From Allium sativum (Eukaryota > Streptophyta > Magnoliopsida > Asparagales > Amaryllidaceae), in assembly GCA_030737875.1 (NCBI GenBank), contig CM060912.1:455394310-455458309 (forward strand): DNA of 64,000 nucleotides. The letters run 5' to 3'. A program made the position numbers and the translations under genes. Numbering within the stretch: the stretch's first letter is position 1; each line of letters begins with the position of its first letter. The notes beneath the pieces were generated by a model that saw only the letters and a program-made list of their open reading frames with translations, was not told the origin of the DNA and searched no databases. Below, piece by piece: positions 1 to 12,023 of this stretch.

Positions 1-31
1 CTTTACTTGCGGTCTTCTTAGATTTAGCCAT
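1..31 (-). pseudogene. gag start of a second gag-only Ty3/gypsy copy (partial)
   Basis: The minus-strand ATG at 31 opens the same lysine-rich start (MAKSKK) as the gag at 17737, and 1-181 matches 17708-17891 closely. The copy runs off the left edge, so only the first codons are visible. Its position just past a primer site and LTR shows that another internal region begins here, to the left of the LTR at 182-2184. Confidence 0.6.
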
Positions 32-160
32 TATTTCAGACAAGGCTTTGAATTTTGATGAGAATTCATCGATTGGTCCAGATCGCAGACTTGGTAAATC
101 TATGGTAGTAGGTTTAGAACTTCAATCTGAAGCTCTTAAATTTGAGAGAAACGAGGACGT

Positions 161-181
161 GGCCCCATGGTGGGTGCCAAA
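161..181 (-). other. primer-binding-site region of the left minus-strand LTR
   Basis: Read on the minus strand the segment starts TTGGCACCCACCATGGGGCC, directly after the LTR end. It is the counterpart of 17871-17891. Its place at the 5' LTR/internal border suggests a primer-binding site. I do not assign the tRNA. Confidence 0.55.
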
Positions 182-2184
182 TGTTAAAACCAAAATTTGA
201 TTTCAACACCAAAGGCGCTTTATAAGCAGTTCACCAAATGGTTAGATTATAATATAAAACCACATAATCACAAAATAAGGAGCATAAAAAGAAAACAAGG
301 GATTTTTATCGTGGTTGATCTAGAATAGATCTACGTCCACTTCTGAATCACTTCTCATTATGATACTATGGTTTACAACATATATGAATTTTCTCATATT
401 ACTCATCTCTCGCTTCTCTCTCTTTCTAGGATCTAAATTGCACTTGAATTGGCAAAGGAATTGGAGAGATCTCTTGCTTTGTGATGGTGGATGTATGAAT
501 CTTCAATCAACTTTGCAATCAAATGATCTTCATGGATTCCATAGCGATTTAGCGTTAAGTCTAGGCTTTAGAGAGGATTAGAAGCAGTTGGAGATCATTT
601 GAATTAAGCTAGAGTGATTTTCCATGGAATATAAAGGAGATTAGAGAACATTGGTAGAATTTGAGAACTCTAATGTTGATTGGAATAGATTTGATCCATA
701 TTATGTTGGAAAGAAGTTGCTTGATCCTTGGAAGCCATTAATGAAGTTTTAATAGAGCTTCAAATTTGGCGGCACTTCGTGGTAGGAATGAAATTCCCCC
801 TTCAAGTATGATATAGTACAGGAGCTTTTTAGGGGTAGTGGCACACATGTAAATAGAATAGTACAGCTGGCCCCAACCATATGCGGGCATTATTCAGTTG
901 GCCAGTGGCATACGGTGTGATGTAAAGGATATAGTGCTAATGACATGGTCTTCTCAATATTGGAGAACGCGGCTTTATTCAGATGGGAACGACTTGGGCT
1001 CTTTCCCTCATCACGTGATGACAACTGCATTCCACCTCTTTATAGATGGAATTATCTGGTACTTTCTCACTAACAACATGCTTTTTCTTATATTATGCAA
1101 CATGTTTCTCATCGTACACACCTTGTCTTCCTATTTATTCACTTCCCAATTGTTATATAGCATACCCCTTTTATATGGCTTGACCCAGATTATTCCATGC
1201 GCCATGACTCTTTTGACAGCTGGCTTTTATTTTGCGACATGAACTAATAACGTGTAAATAACGACATGAGTCAATAATCCTTTCATATCTGGTCCAGCTA
1301 TATTTGATATATATAAGATATGCACTGGTTCTTATCTCGTATCCACATGGCCTCACGTATTAGTTATCCCATGCTGCTACTTTATATATAGGCGTAGAGC
1401 TATCTACTTGGCTTACAAATGACGACATGAACTCAATTTCATGAACAACCTGGTAGTAGATGAGCTACGGCTCGGCTGATCATCACCACATGCTGAATGA
1501 AATGGACGGTGCGACATGGACATTTGCGGCTTGACTGCGAGGCAAATGTGCTTCATGGCCTAACCATATAAATTATCCCGTTTGACCATTATTTGCATGT
1601 TATGACGTTGTATAAGCTGAATGAAACTGAGCTTCACGGTTCCACTTTAATGATTCAAATACGGACTGAGATGCATGTTTATTGTTAGAAATCAGTCCAT
1701 GTGATGCGTCCTTCAAGATATGGCGATCTCCTTTGATACCCACTCGATCTGAACGATATGGTAATGCCAAACACCATGGCTTTAGGCTCATAACATACGA
1801 GGTGAGTCCAGCGGCATGAGTCCAACGACTTAGTTTTTGCGGATGTGCCATCCTGTTTGAGTCCTTTACTCTCAACGACATGGATGAAGATGACATAGAT
1901 TTTGGAGCGACTTGATTTGCTCGACATGGTTAATGTCTCTTATATCGGCATAGACGATGTCATTGGAAATGTCATGAAACTCTCTGCGGCTTGCATGGAC
2001 ACGGTTTCATGTCATGTTAATGACTTGATGGCCTATGGCTTGATGTGCTAATGCCACAGACAATGCCGAGCTAAATGAACTGAACCATGTCGCACCCGAA
2101 CGACTTGAGCCATGTCGCATCTGGACGACTTGGGCGCTCTCGAAACATTATTTTCTGAACCGCGTTTTAACAGCGGGGTTAACA
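182..2184 (-). mobile_element. LTR of the gag-only Ty3/gypsy element (left copy)
   Basis: On the minus strand it begins TGTTAACCCC at 2184 and ends TTTTAACA at 182, giving TGTTAA/TTAACA terminal inverted repeats, about 2.0 kb long. It aligns along its length with 17892-19948. Compared with that copy it lacks about 9 bp around 806-820, a deletion that removes the TATA box. Its right edge is preceded on the minus strand by a purine tract, as expected of a 3' LTR. Its left edge is followed by a primer site and gag start, as expected of a 5' LTR, so it seems shared by two tandem copies. Confidence 0.8.
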
Positions 2185-2197
2185 TTTGCCCTTGGAA
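2185..2197 (-). other. polypurine tract before the left LTR
   Basis: The minus strand reads CCAAGGGCAAA immediately upstream of the LTR start TGTTAAC. This is the expected place of the plus-strand primer of reverse transcription, and it marks the LTR at 182-2184 as a 3' LTR of the element to its right. Confidence 0.5.
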
Positions 2198-2819
2198 ACT
2201 TGTATTTCTTGCTTGCAAGAAATGCGGGCTTCGAAATGAGCATTGCTATTGGATTATTTTGCGTTAAGATCCAGTTATAGCTCTTTGTTTGTTGTGGCAA
2301 ATCATTCTTTGAACTTACATGCTACATGATACCTGTTCTGTTATCAAAACAAGTATTTGCATGATTTTGGACTTATACTTTGTTATTGATCGTCCACATC
2401 AATAACAGATTAATTTAATGACTTGTAGCGAATTTTATTTTGACTTGAATAAGGTGTCTGCACATGACTGTTCTATTCAATGGTTTATGATTCATCGAAT
2501 ATTATTTGCACAAACATGATATTCTAACTCAAATTCGCGCTAACACTTAAAATCAACTATTTGGCTAAAGTCAACTGTGGGTTTCAAACGTTATTGTTTG
2601 TCTTCACTACGGGAAGCACTATGGATTTCACGCCCCGGGTCGGGCTGAAATCTAACACTAGTCATATCTGAGATTTTCAAACACTATGCAAGTTAATTGT
2701 TAAATCCGAACTTCGTCTTCAATCCAGCTTGGTTAATTCAGGCATCGGAGACTTTCGTCACTCAATTATTCTGATTAGTCCAAGCATCAGTAGATTCGAA
2801 ACGAATGCCCCTAGAAAGG
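2198..2819. other. noncoding internal sequence of the gag-only element
   Basis: AT-rich stretch between the polypurine tract and the tandem repeats. I see no open frame, RNA gene or repeat of note. The CCCGGG-containing patch near 2625-2650 has no recognised role. Confidence 0.4.
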
Positions 2820-3415
2820 ACTTTGGTTAAGACACAATGTTTTTCATGATTGGATCAGGTTCTTCCTGATAGTGACGATTAATTTGGTGCCCCAAGAGAT
2901 GTCTTTGGCTAGAACCCCAATATTTGTCGTGATCAGATCAGGTACTTCCTGATACTAATGATCATTTGGGTGCCCTTCGAGAGGTCTTTGGTTAAAACAC
3001 CCAATGTTTGTCATGATCAGATAAGGTACTTCCCGATATTGACGATCAATTAGGTGCCCCCAGAGAGGACTTTGGTTAAGACCCAATGTTTGTCATGATC
3101 GGATTAGGTACTTCCTGATATTGACGATAAATTAGGTGCCCCCGGGAGGACTTTGGTTAAGACCCAATGTTTGTCGTGATCGGATCAGGTTCTTCCTGAT
3201 ACTGATGATCAATTAGGTGCCCAGGAGAGGTCTTTGAATAGAGCCCCAATATTGGTAATGATCGGATCAGGTTCTTCCTGATACTGACGATCAATTGGGT
3301 GCCCCTAGAGATGACTTTGGTTAGAACCCCAATGTTTGTCATGATCGGATCAGGTACTAGGAATCCTAGTACTGACGATTAATTGGGTGTCCTCGGAGAG
3401 GACTTTGGTTTGAGC
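2820..3415 (-). repeat. tandem repeat array 1, about 83-87 bp units
   Basis: About seven diverged units, each with a core near GATCGGATCAGGTTCTTCC followed by a gap and then 'gacgatcaattaggtgccc' and 'gaggactttggttaagaccc'. Core copies start near 2850, 2933, 3018, 3101, 3178, 3258 and 3346. The array lies between gag and the 3' LTR of the minus-strand gag-only element. Tandem repeats in this position are known in Tat-lineage plant elements. Confidence 0.8.
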
Positions 3416-3880
3416 TGGTCCTTCCAGCTCGTTTGTCAGTCCTTCCGGCCTGATGTTGGTACTTCTGATCACCAGGTTTGTCTGTCCTTCTGAGAAGGTG
3501 CTAGTCCTTCCAGCGTGTTTGTCAGTCCTTCCGGTTTGATGTTGGTACTTCCAATCAGCAGGTTTGTCGGTCCTTCCGACATGGTGTTGGTTCTTCCAGG
3601 GCGTTTGCTGGTTCTTCCAGCCTGACGTCGGTACTTCCAATCACCAGGTTTGTCGGTCCTTCTGACACAGTGCTGGTCCTTCCAACACATTTGTCGGTCC
3701 TTTCGACCATATGTTGGTACTTCCGATCACAAGGTTCGTCGGTCCTTCCGACATGATGCTAGTCCTTCCACCGTGTTTTCTATTCCTTCCGGCTTGATGT
3801 TGGTATTTCCAACATCAGGTTTGTCGGTCCTTCTGACATGGTGTTGGTTGTTCTAGCTCAGGGTTGGCATCAATTCCTTT
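3416..3880 (-). repeat. tandem repeat array 2, 86-87 bp units with about 29 bp sub-repeats
   Basis: Five units are marked by GGTACTTCC-like words at about 3457, 3544, 3630, 3716 and 3802, with spacings of 86-87 bp. Within each unit the word 'ggtccttcc' recurs about every 29 bp. The period is close to a multiple of three, so long open frames exist on both strands (for example 3350-3640 minus). They look like by-products of the repeat, since no start or homology supports a protein. Confidence 0.8.
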
Positions 3881-4379
3881 ACCGGACGCTCGACTTGGCA
3901 GGCTGTATCAGATTAGGAACTGAAGCTTTGAAACTCTCACTTAGGGGAGTGCCCCTTCAATGAAAGTTACAACATTTTTGTTTATTTGTTGTGTCGCTCG
4001 TTCGTTGTTTGAATCTTTACGACTTCGCCCATTCACTTCCCAATGCGATGCTTTTTCTATTTTTGCATTTGTGCATGCTGATATTTACAGCATTTAGCAC
4101 TTGAATTAGTGTTGTTGGGGTCGCTATGTTTCATTCGATACTGAAGGAACAAGAGCTCGACAGATGGCTTGCAATATGAACTTTTTATTCAAGTTTTGAT
4201 TTAACATAAGATTTTGCAAAAAAAGAAGTTTATTCAAGTGGATATGCCCTTAGTCACAGAGATAATGTTCAGTGCATCACTTGCAAATTATTATAGATTG
4301 TTTACAATAAGTTTTGAGTATAACAGAAAGTAAAACATGAAGTAAAGCATGAACTATAGCAGGAAATAGAGCAGCGTCG
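3881..4379. other. internal noncoding sequence between repeats and gag end
   Basis: No supported gene. The stretch joins array 2 to the last gag codons and contains no protease or reverse transcriptase motif on either strand. Confidence 0.4.
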
Positions 4380-5514
4380 ATGATGTTCTCTTATTCTGAG
4401 CCATTGAAATTGGAGCACAATCAACGGTTATCAGCTGATGATCGACCTCAAATTGGTTTGAGCAAGAGCTTCGTTGCTTGCTGCGCCCTGGCCCTATGTA
4501 ATCGGAACAACGTTTGAGGATTGTGGATTTTCACTTATTTTCTGAGGTTTTGGTACTGTATAATCTTCGGTGTCTATACTCGCTGCAAAGATGTTTTTTG
4601 GAGTGTCATTTAGAGGTGTTAACCCTGATGGGTTGGAAAAGCGAGGCTTCTTGTCGTCTCAATTGTCTTTCCCGTCGCTTCCTCTTTTTTGACCTCCGGG
4701 ATTTTTTTGATTATACTGGGTAGCTACGTTTTTAGGAGCTTAAAGAGGTTGGTTAGCATCAATAATCTGAAGAGGCACAGGTTTATTATCTAATCTCATG
4801 TATTCCTCGGCCTATTTATAGAATTTCCCAAGCTTTCTTGGCTCTTTCATTTTAATCCATTTACAAAATTTGCTCTTCTCTTCTATGGTGCCGATTAGAG
4901 ACATTAAGATCATGCGGAGCTCGGGATTCCCTACTTCGGATATAGCAGGGTTGAATCTTTTGAGGAAATCTTTGACAGATTCTCCTGGATTCTGCTTCAT
5001 TGATGTAAGAGAAATAACATCCTTAGCCTTCGTTGCTTGCAACCTAAACTGCTCTTTGAATTTCAGAATCAAATCATTAAATCAGTCGACGGATTTGTGT
5101 GGCAGCCTTGTGAACCATAACGATGTGACACCTTCTAGATAGAGAAGGAATCACAGGCATTTGATCTCGTATGTTGTTTTGGCTACATTCATATACCATT
5201 CATATCTATATAGGAAGTGATTCAGATCAGAAGTTCCATTATACGGAGGTAAAGTAGGATAAGTAACTTATCACGGAACTCGGCTTTGTGGTCCTCCTTG
5301 TGAACGGATTTTTGTTGCAGGAGAAGTCCCATTCCCTTTCACTATCCTTGCGAGGCATGTCGTCTTTCATGATTTGCTTTACCATATCCACGATATATTC
5401 CTTCGAGTTGTGTCGTTCCAAAGAGCAGACTTCGATCTCTTTTCAGGATCCTCGTCGTGGCGAGTGATCGTGTTTAAAGGATCTAGGTCTTTTACTTCCA
5501 CTATGGGAATGTGC
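4380..5514 (-). pseudogene. gag, central and C-terminal part, of the gag-only element
   Basis: The minus frame carries a Ty3/gypsy capsid segment at 5072-4812, including the words FKEQF, ATKAKDV, KQNPGES and FLKRFNP. It is followed by a nucleocapsid-side region with in-frame stops ending near 4490 in YTVPKPQKI. The pattern (F..QF, ATK, KQ..GES, L.RFN, EV.NP) matches the capsid region of the Tat element's gag at about 22370-22640. Several in-frame stops show that it is dead. The 5' half of the same gene lies at 17273-17737; removing the intervening element with one target-site copy restores the reading frame across the junction. No pol follows, so the element would depend on a helper. Confidence 0.75.
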
Positions 5515-6374
5515 TGTAACAACCTGGAAAATCTGAACCAGTTTGAAAATTTTAATTTGGCTATTTTAGTGAATTTAAAATATTTAAAATAAATATTTTA
5601 AATAATAACGATGAAAAGTAAGTTTGAATCGACATTTGAAAATAAATATAATTAATTCTAATTATAAACAAGGCCTGAAATGGCGCGGTAGTTTCAAAAA
5701 TTAAATTCAAACTTTGACTGACTGTACCGGATGCAAATTAAAACGGATTTTAGTGAAACCAAAATTATCAAAATCTGTTATTGAATATCTTTCTAACAAA
5801 TCCGAAGAATCGAAGTTTCATATCGGGAAGCAAAAGTTATGGCTAAATGAATTTTCAGAAAGGTCGCTATAGAGTTTATATAGCCCGTGAAAATGGCCAC
5901 TTTGTAAACGACCTCAAAATTCGACGAAACCACTTTTGTTGGATCCGGGATGTTAAATTATTGCTTGGTTTCAAATTTCATAATTTTTGAAGCTAGTATG
6001 TGAGCGTGACAAAGGAAAATGTGTTTGGTCGAATCTATTAAATTGGATCGACCAGAAAAGGGCCATTTTTCAAACGGTCTCAGAATTCGACGAAACTAGT
6101 TTTGTTGGGACCGTATCGTCAAAACATAGCTAGATTTAATTTTCGGGAATTTTTAGAATCAGTATGTGGCCCCAGCAAATTGAAATGTACGTTCAAATTA
6201 AATATTAAATGTTTTATATTTTAATTTGAAGGAAAACTGACTGAAACATTCGAATGGGCATTCAAAATATATCGCATTGTGTTCGGAATGAGGGTATTTA
6301 GCTAGGGACGAATGTCGTTAGGTCTGGATTGGGGTTCGTGTGTGAAAGAGGGTATTTTTGGATTTTTTAAAATT

Positions 6375-6386
6375 TATAAATATAAA
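6375..6386 (+). promoter_or_regulatory. TATA-like box in the family 1 5' LTR
   Basis: TATAAATATAAA lies about 50 bp before a pyrimidine-rich CTCTCTCCC stretch and a GC-rich leader, the usual layout of a plant LTR promoter. The other LTR has the same motif at 12885-12898. Confidence 0.5.
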
Positions 6387-7189
6387 AAAAACTCTCATTG
6401 GTCAATGCAACATCCTCTCTCCCCGTGAATTCTCTCACCCTGCACGATAAACGACGAACGCCGCTTCTTTCCTTCTCCCCTCAAATCCGATCAAACACTC
6501 ATTAAAATCAAGAGCTCCTATTGGGGGTTTTGTATAGCATCACAAGAGCTTCAAATCCATATAGGGATTGGATTTTTTCGTTCAACATTCAAGGAGAATC
6601 GAGCTCGGGAAGTTTCGCCGTTCAAGTAGCCGCCGCCGCCGCTAGGAGCCACCGAACTCCACCCTACCACTGGCGCACATGCGCCTCTCCAAGGCCGACA
6701 GCATGGCATAGGCCGATCGCCTTCAAGCACCACCGTTTGTGCGCAAATCCGTGACCTAGGTTTGAACAAAACTGCTGAGGTACGGTTTAAATTATATTAA
6801 ACTATTTAATAGCACTTTAAAGCACTACGGTTTTTGATTTCACTGTAAAAATCATATATTTTTCGTTTCTTGACGAAATTCGGTGAAACAAGAGACAGTG
6901 GACTCGTGTGGACGTCTTCTACATTCTAGAAGAGACCGCATATTTTTCTAAGCCTTCTGCTATTTTAGGTGGAGTGGAACTTAATGTGAGAATTCTGAAT
7001 TATAAACGATATGGAAAACGACGATGTATAAATTATATAGTCGATGTATGAGTTATATAAGCGTTGTATACCTCATGTACAAGCATTGTATAAGTTGTAC
7101 ATTCGATGTATAAGTTATATATGCATTGTAAAAATTATATATGTGTTGAATAGAAGTGAAATATACTTATATAAATATATATATGCCCT

Positions 7190-7210
7190 TCGTCCACAAA
7201 CCATGGACGA
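7190..7210 (+). other. conserved hairpin TCGTCC-9 nt-GGACGA
   Basis: A perfect 6 bp stem with loop ACAAACCAT. It recurs at 13707-13727, and in family 2 with a 7 bp stem at 54688-54710 and 61930-61952. Arms and loop length are kept while the surroundings differ. Confidence 0.5.
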
Positions 7211-7569
7211 TATTTATTGGTTGTGATTGGTGTGAAAATTGGTTGATAGCGAATGGTTGATTAGAATTGTTTGTGGTTGAAATTGATTGATTGTGGTTGA
7301 AAAATACCCGTTTGTGGTTGAGAATTATTTGGTTGAAACCACATAGGATTAGTTTGTGGAAAAGAAAGAAAAAATATACATGCCGCCTGCGTGCGAACTA
7401 GATGCATGAAATCCCCATTGTCAAAAGTTGCGAGGCTTTAAGGTAGAGCAAGGAGCCGTACTAGGGACGACCTCGGTTTTAACTACCCTGCCATTATGCT
7501 GCCGAAATTTTGAATAATATTCATGTGTTAGAATTATTTTCATGTGTTGAAACTATATTCGTGTGTTGA

Positions 7570-8050
7570 ATAGAAATCATTCATGTGTTGAATAGAAATT
7601 CATTCGTTGAATAGAAATTCATGTGTTGAATGGTATTCGTGTTTTAAATAAATTGTTTTAACAATAAAAATCACATTTTTATTTTATATATACGAACTAT
7701 AGAAAACATTCATGTGTTGAACAGAAATTCATGTGTTGAATGGTATTCGTGTTTTAAATAAATTGTTTTAACAATAAAAATCACATTATTATTATATATG
7801 TATGAACTATAGAAAAACATTCATGTGTTGAATAGGAATTCATTCATTGAATAGAAATTCATGTGTTGAATGGTATTCGTGTTTTAAATAAATTGCTTTA
7901 ACAACAAAAATAACATTTTTATTATATATACGAACTATAGAAAACATTCATGTATTGAATAGAAATTCATTCGTTGAATAGAAATTCGTGTGTTGAATGG
8001 TATTCGTGTTTGAAATAAATTGTTTTATAATAAAAATCATTTTTTTATCA
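7570..8050 (+). repeat. tandem repeat inside the LTR, about 112-128 bp units
   Basis: Four units are built from 'ttcatgtgttgaatagaaattc', 'gtattcgtgttttaaataaatt' and a palindrome-like 'aataaaaatcacatttttat'. The same array is present in the other LTR at about 14090-14600, so it predates insertion of this copy. Confidence 0.75.
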
Positions 8051-8219
8051 TCTATATGAACTATATAAAATAGTCGAGTTTTGAAATAAATTTTTTTGCA
8101 ATAAAAATCACATTTTTATTATATACATGAATTGTTAAAAATAGTGAAGTGTCGAAATAAATGTTGGTTGGATAAAAATATCATTTTTATCAAATGTATG
8201 AAAAGAAAATAGTTTTGAA

Positions 8220-8705
8220 ATCGAAGAATTGATTATATTTATATATATATATATAATTGAAATATATCGAATAACGAAGCTGCAATTCGTGTTTTGAAAC
8301 CGTGATTTCAAACGATTAGTGCGGGATATCCGACCATCGGATTTTCCCGAAACCGTTGGGTTCGCTTTGGAAATATCTTTCCAACGACACCAACTTTGAG
8401 AAGATCCAATGGTTGGATTGTCTGGAATGTTTAATTCAAATTTGAAGAAAAACAGTGCTAGAATCGATTATATTTATATATATATACATAATTAATTAAA
8501 TTAAATCGAATAACGACGCTGTAGTTTGTATTTTGAAATCGAAACTTCAAACGAGTGTACCAGAAGATCCGACCGTTGGATTTTCCCAAAACTGGAACCA
8601 TTGGATTCGTTTTGAAAAGATATTTCTGATGATATAAAATTGGTGAAGATCCAATGGTTAGATTTTCAAATATGTGTAAATCAAATCTGAAGAAAAACAG
8701 CGCCA
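8220..8705 (+). repeat. tandem duplication of about 240 bp inside the LTR
   Basis: Two adjacent diverged copies (about 8220-8455 and 8456-8705) each run from an AT-dinucleotide run through 'tcgaataacga', 'gatccgaccgtcggattttccc', 'ccgttgggttcg' and 'tctgaagaaaaacag'. The duplication is also in the right LTR (about 14765-15245). Family 2 carries a single counterpart at about 55625-55800. Confidence 0.7.
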
Positions 8706-10362
8706 CGACCGCGTTATGGCCCGAAGCGTCGTTTGAATAAATTGGCTATAAATAAATAAATAAATATGGCGATAAATCGTTATAAAATATTATAAATGAT
8801 ATGGAATGGAAATAAACCGAATTTACCCGGTTTATTGAATATTTGATGGTTGAATGTGAAATTTATAAACTAACTGGAGGTTAGCTAAGTCGGATGGTTT
8901 CCTAGGTTTTGATCGGAAGTTGGTTTCGGCCGTCGGGGTTAATATTTGAGAAATCGTTCTCTTACTGATTTACTGTTAGTGAATAATGAATTGGAATGAA
9001 GCATATGTTGTGTTTGTGTAGCACTTGTTAATTATATATGCGAGTTGCTCAGAAAGTCCGGGTTTATCCCATTCTGAATAACTGAATCGACGATAAGAAA
9101 TCGAAGATGAAGACGGTGGTTGAAGACTGGAGATCTTCACCTCGGTTGGATGATAACTGATGTCCTGATTGGGAGGCATCCCGAAATATGGATAATGAGT
9201 GGTGATCGTCCAGACGTACGTGGAGATCGATGGGTGTGCGAGGTATATAGTGCCTCCGGTTTCGTTCAGACCCAGAACGGACTTGCAAATGGACTGTGTG
9301 TCTGACATTGGAATTCATTCTGTGTGATTGATAGCCATCAGTTGCATAGTGTGAATTGCCTGTGTGGCATGCTAAGATGCAGTGATCAAGGCTTCTGTTG
9401 AAAAGCAAAGTCTTGTGGTTGATGATCAAAGTAAGGCCTGTGTGGCATAGCTTTGTGTATAACGTGAATTCGCGAGCCTCACACCCCAGTATGGACCAGA
9501 AACGGGAGAGGACCTCAGGGAGGTCATGCGTTTCCTTCTAGCTAGAGGTGGTTTCAGTGCTTAAACTGGCTAACATTTATATTATTTTCACCTGTGCGGT
9601 TGTTGCTGTTGTGAGGCGCCTCGGATATATCAGTGACTATGTGAAGCCGATGGAGTCATTCGTTGGCTCATTTACGCCCTAAAGGGTGGGGAAATGCAAT
9701 GTTCAGGCATTTTAATCCACATCGGTGGACCGGCCCTGACGAACCAAGGGTCGATGCGCTCTGACCCTGAGACTCGGGCTAGACAGTCTTGAAGTCGGTA
9801 AGGACTATCTTTTGCCTTGGTTCATGACGAAAATCCAATTTCCAAATACGACATGTGCGGTTTTGATTGTATACTTATATATGGTGACATGATATATGGT
9901 TCCCATGCCGTCTATGATTGATATTTATGGTTGTGTATGACATTAGAACTAACTAGAAACGAGCTAAGATGGGTTGTTTCCTGGGTATTGGTCTGATGTT
10001 GGTTTCGGCCTTCGGGGTTAATACTTAGGGAATCGTTCTCTTACTAATTTACAGTTGGAGTCTAATTAAGAATTAAACGACAAAACTTACATTTTAAGTG
10101 TTTTATTCGTATCAAGCATATTTTGGCCATTATAAGGTATAACTCTATCCTCCGGTTTGCGTTGCATTGTGTGATGGGAACTGAGTCTTATAATGGCTTC
10201 ATTTTTATAAAAAGCATTGCGATGTTTAAAAGATTTACTTGTTTTAAAGCACTGGCAATCCAATGGAGTAAACCCATTCCGCGAAAGTGGCGTGGTCCTG
10301 TAATTAGCCAATTATATAATGTGTTAAGTAGATTTCTCATACCAGTCCCTTTACTGACTCGT

Positions 10363-10383
10363 AGTTTGTTTCACTTGCAAACT
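10363..10383 (+). other. U5 stem-loop with covarying arms (family 1, left LTR)
   Basis: AGTTTG at 10363-10368 pairs with CAAACT at 10378-10383 and is followed by CGGGTGCCC. Counterparts with different but complementary arms occur in four other LTR families or copies in this window. Confidence 0.6.
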
Positions 10384-10732
10384 CGGGTGCCCTTATTTGT
10401 ACACAGGCAGCCTTGTCTTCAGGTTTTAGCAGGCTCTTTCTGGATAGCTGGAGCTGAAGATGGATTCTATCATTTACCTCTTTTTATGTTGTTCAGCTCC
10501 TATTGTACGTATTATGTTGTTTTTCCGCTGTAGACATTTATGTATAGCTGAACTGTATTTGTACTAAGTATGATCATGTATACTGTGTAACTCTGATGAT
10601 TACTTTTATCCAGTGTATTATTTATGCATTATCTGGTGTATTTATTTAATTTTGTTCTACTATTATCTGTTTATATGTTATATTCCAAAGATTACCCTTG
10701 ACACCGTCGTCCGGGGTTTTGGGGTTGTCACA

Positions 10733-12023
10733 TCGTGGTATCAGAGCTTTGGTTAAGCGTAGTTCTGGTATATAACACATTAACGAACTCGTCAGAGATA
10801 GAACCAGTAGTGTTCTACGACGGGTAACTCAATACAGATAGGATCAGTAATATCCCAGTACGAGTATAGCAGAATCAGAATAACTCGTTAGAGATAGGGT
10901 CAGAAATGCCCCAGAACGAGTTGAGAGTTATATGTTTATAAATAATGTATTTGTGATTATATATATAGTCTGGTTTTAGAAATATGATTTTTGAATATAT
11001 AAAAGATATATATTTGAAAAGTAAAAGAGTATATGAATCGATTAGTATATTTTTGAAAAGTTAAAAATAAAATTGCTTGTTGTTTGTGTTGTGTGATAGT
11101 AGATATGGTTAATTAAATTATTAGAACGATAGTTAATTTAATCAATAAGAGAATGAATGGTAGAATTCCTTCGATTAAATCACACATTGAACTGATTTAA
11201 AAATAGATAGAAATATATACATGTGCATTATATATGTTTGCATAGGTAAAAGGATTAGCTGTTGAGTAAAGAATTTATTTGCGTGCCCGACAAATAGGTA
11301 AACCTTAATGAGTTGGATGCACAATTTTATTATTATATCAACTCCTGTGAATTCCATTGGATGCGGAGTGCTGGTTGTTCTGTGTGTAATAATAAAAGTC
11401 GCCATAGGATAGTAACAATTAATTTTGAACTACGCTACATGGCATACTTCTTGAAGATAGGCATACTTCATCATATACCACATAAGCATTTGGAGCTTGT
11501 GTGACGAGGATGAAGATTTACCATACGAGCGAGAGGCTTGTATGGCGATGACTATATACTACAGGTTGGACTGATGACTGATATGGACCAAATAAAATGT
11601 AACGGTAAATTCAATATTAATAAAAACCCCACACGGGTCTGGAGATGACAATAAACACGTTTCTCTGGTCATTAAGGCACAAAAACCATTTATAGGGTGA
11701 CGAGAATTTATTCTCTGGAGTTATGATCTATATACACTCCCCTGTGGACACCGGAATATATCACTATAAATATGTGCATGCTTATTAGGATTTATTTGGT
11801 ACCTAATACGGCCCAATAAATTTCCAAACCCCTCCCCGTACAAAGGAGGTTATGGCGAAATTTTTCGAAAATTTAGGGTGTTAGCCAAATTTTTGAAGAA
11901 TTTGAAAATTCTCAAAAACTGAAAAGTTGGAGAATGGAAGCCAGATTGAAAGTAGAATTTATTAATCAAACCACTTTCGACTTTGTTCCTTTTCGGGGAT
12001 GAAAAGTTTTAAGTAGGGGAGAT
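10733..12023 (+). other. internal region of the family 1 element (noncoding)
   Basis: Begins with the primer site TGGTATCAGAGC at 10736-10747, complementary to the 3' end of initiator methionine tRNA. Short repeats of 'cagtaatatcccagtacgag' type follow at 10800-10930. It ends in the purine tract AAGTAGGGGAGAT at 12011-12023. No gag, protease, polymerase or integrase motif was found in any frame. At 1.3 kb it is a quarter of one LTR. Confidence 0.8.

Larger units (their letters stand above)
5515..10732 (+). repeat. 5' LTR of the family 1 giant-LTR element
   Basis: Landmarks in order: TGTAACAACC start; TATA-like box at 6375; GC-rich leader with CCG repeats around 6600-6770, ending in a splice-donor-like GAG/GTACGG near 6778; hairpin at 7190-7210; about 125 bp tandem repeats at 7570-8050; a duplicated block of roughly 240 bp at 8220-8705; a TTTCGGCC...GGGGTTAATA block twice (about 8925 and 10005); hairpin at 10363-10383; TTCCGCT box at 10523; end GTTGTCACA. 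Two open frames of 110-136 codons (8976-9308 minus, 10123-10533 plus) show no family resemblance and are not called. Confidence 0.85.

Noticed and set aside
2600..2650. CACTACGGGAAG as a CACTA terminus
   Set aside because: It matches only the first bases, with no partner end, and lies inside the internal region of the gag-only element.
2820..3880. CRISPR-like array
   Set aside because: Repeats of about 86 bp are contiguous with no unique spacers, in a plant retroelement.
8976..9429. Minus-strand frames of 110-121 codons repeated in the right LTR (15480-15849)
   Set aside because: They are conserved only because the two LTRs are recent duplicates; no codon signature, and stops appear in the family 2 counterpart.
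10123..10533. 136-codon open frame at the end of the family 1 LTR
   Set aside because: The right LTR has only a 63-codon remnant (16703-16894) owing to a few substitutions, and the sequence is the U5 region containing the stem-loop; no family resemblance.
10736..10747. TGGTATCAGAGC as a sign of an endogenous plant pararetrovirus
   Set aside because: Initiator-Met primer sites are shared by chromoviruses. LTRs, polypurine tracts and target duplications are present, and no movement-protein or coat-protein region is seen.
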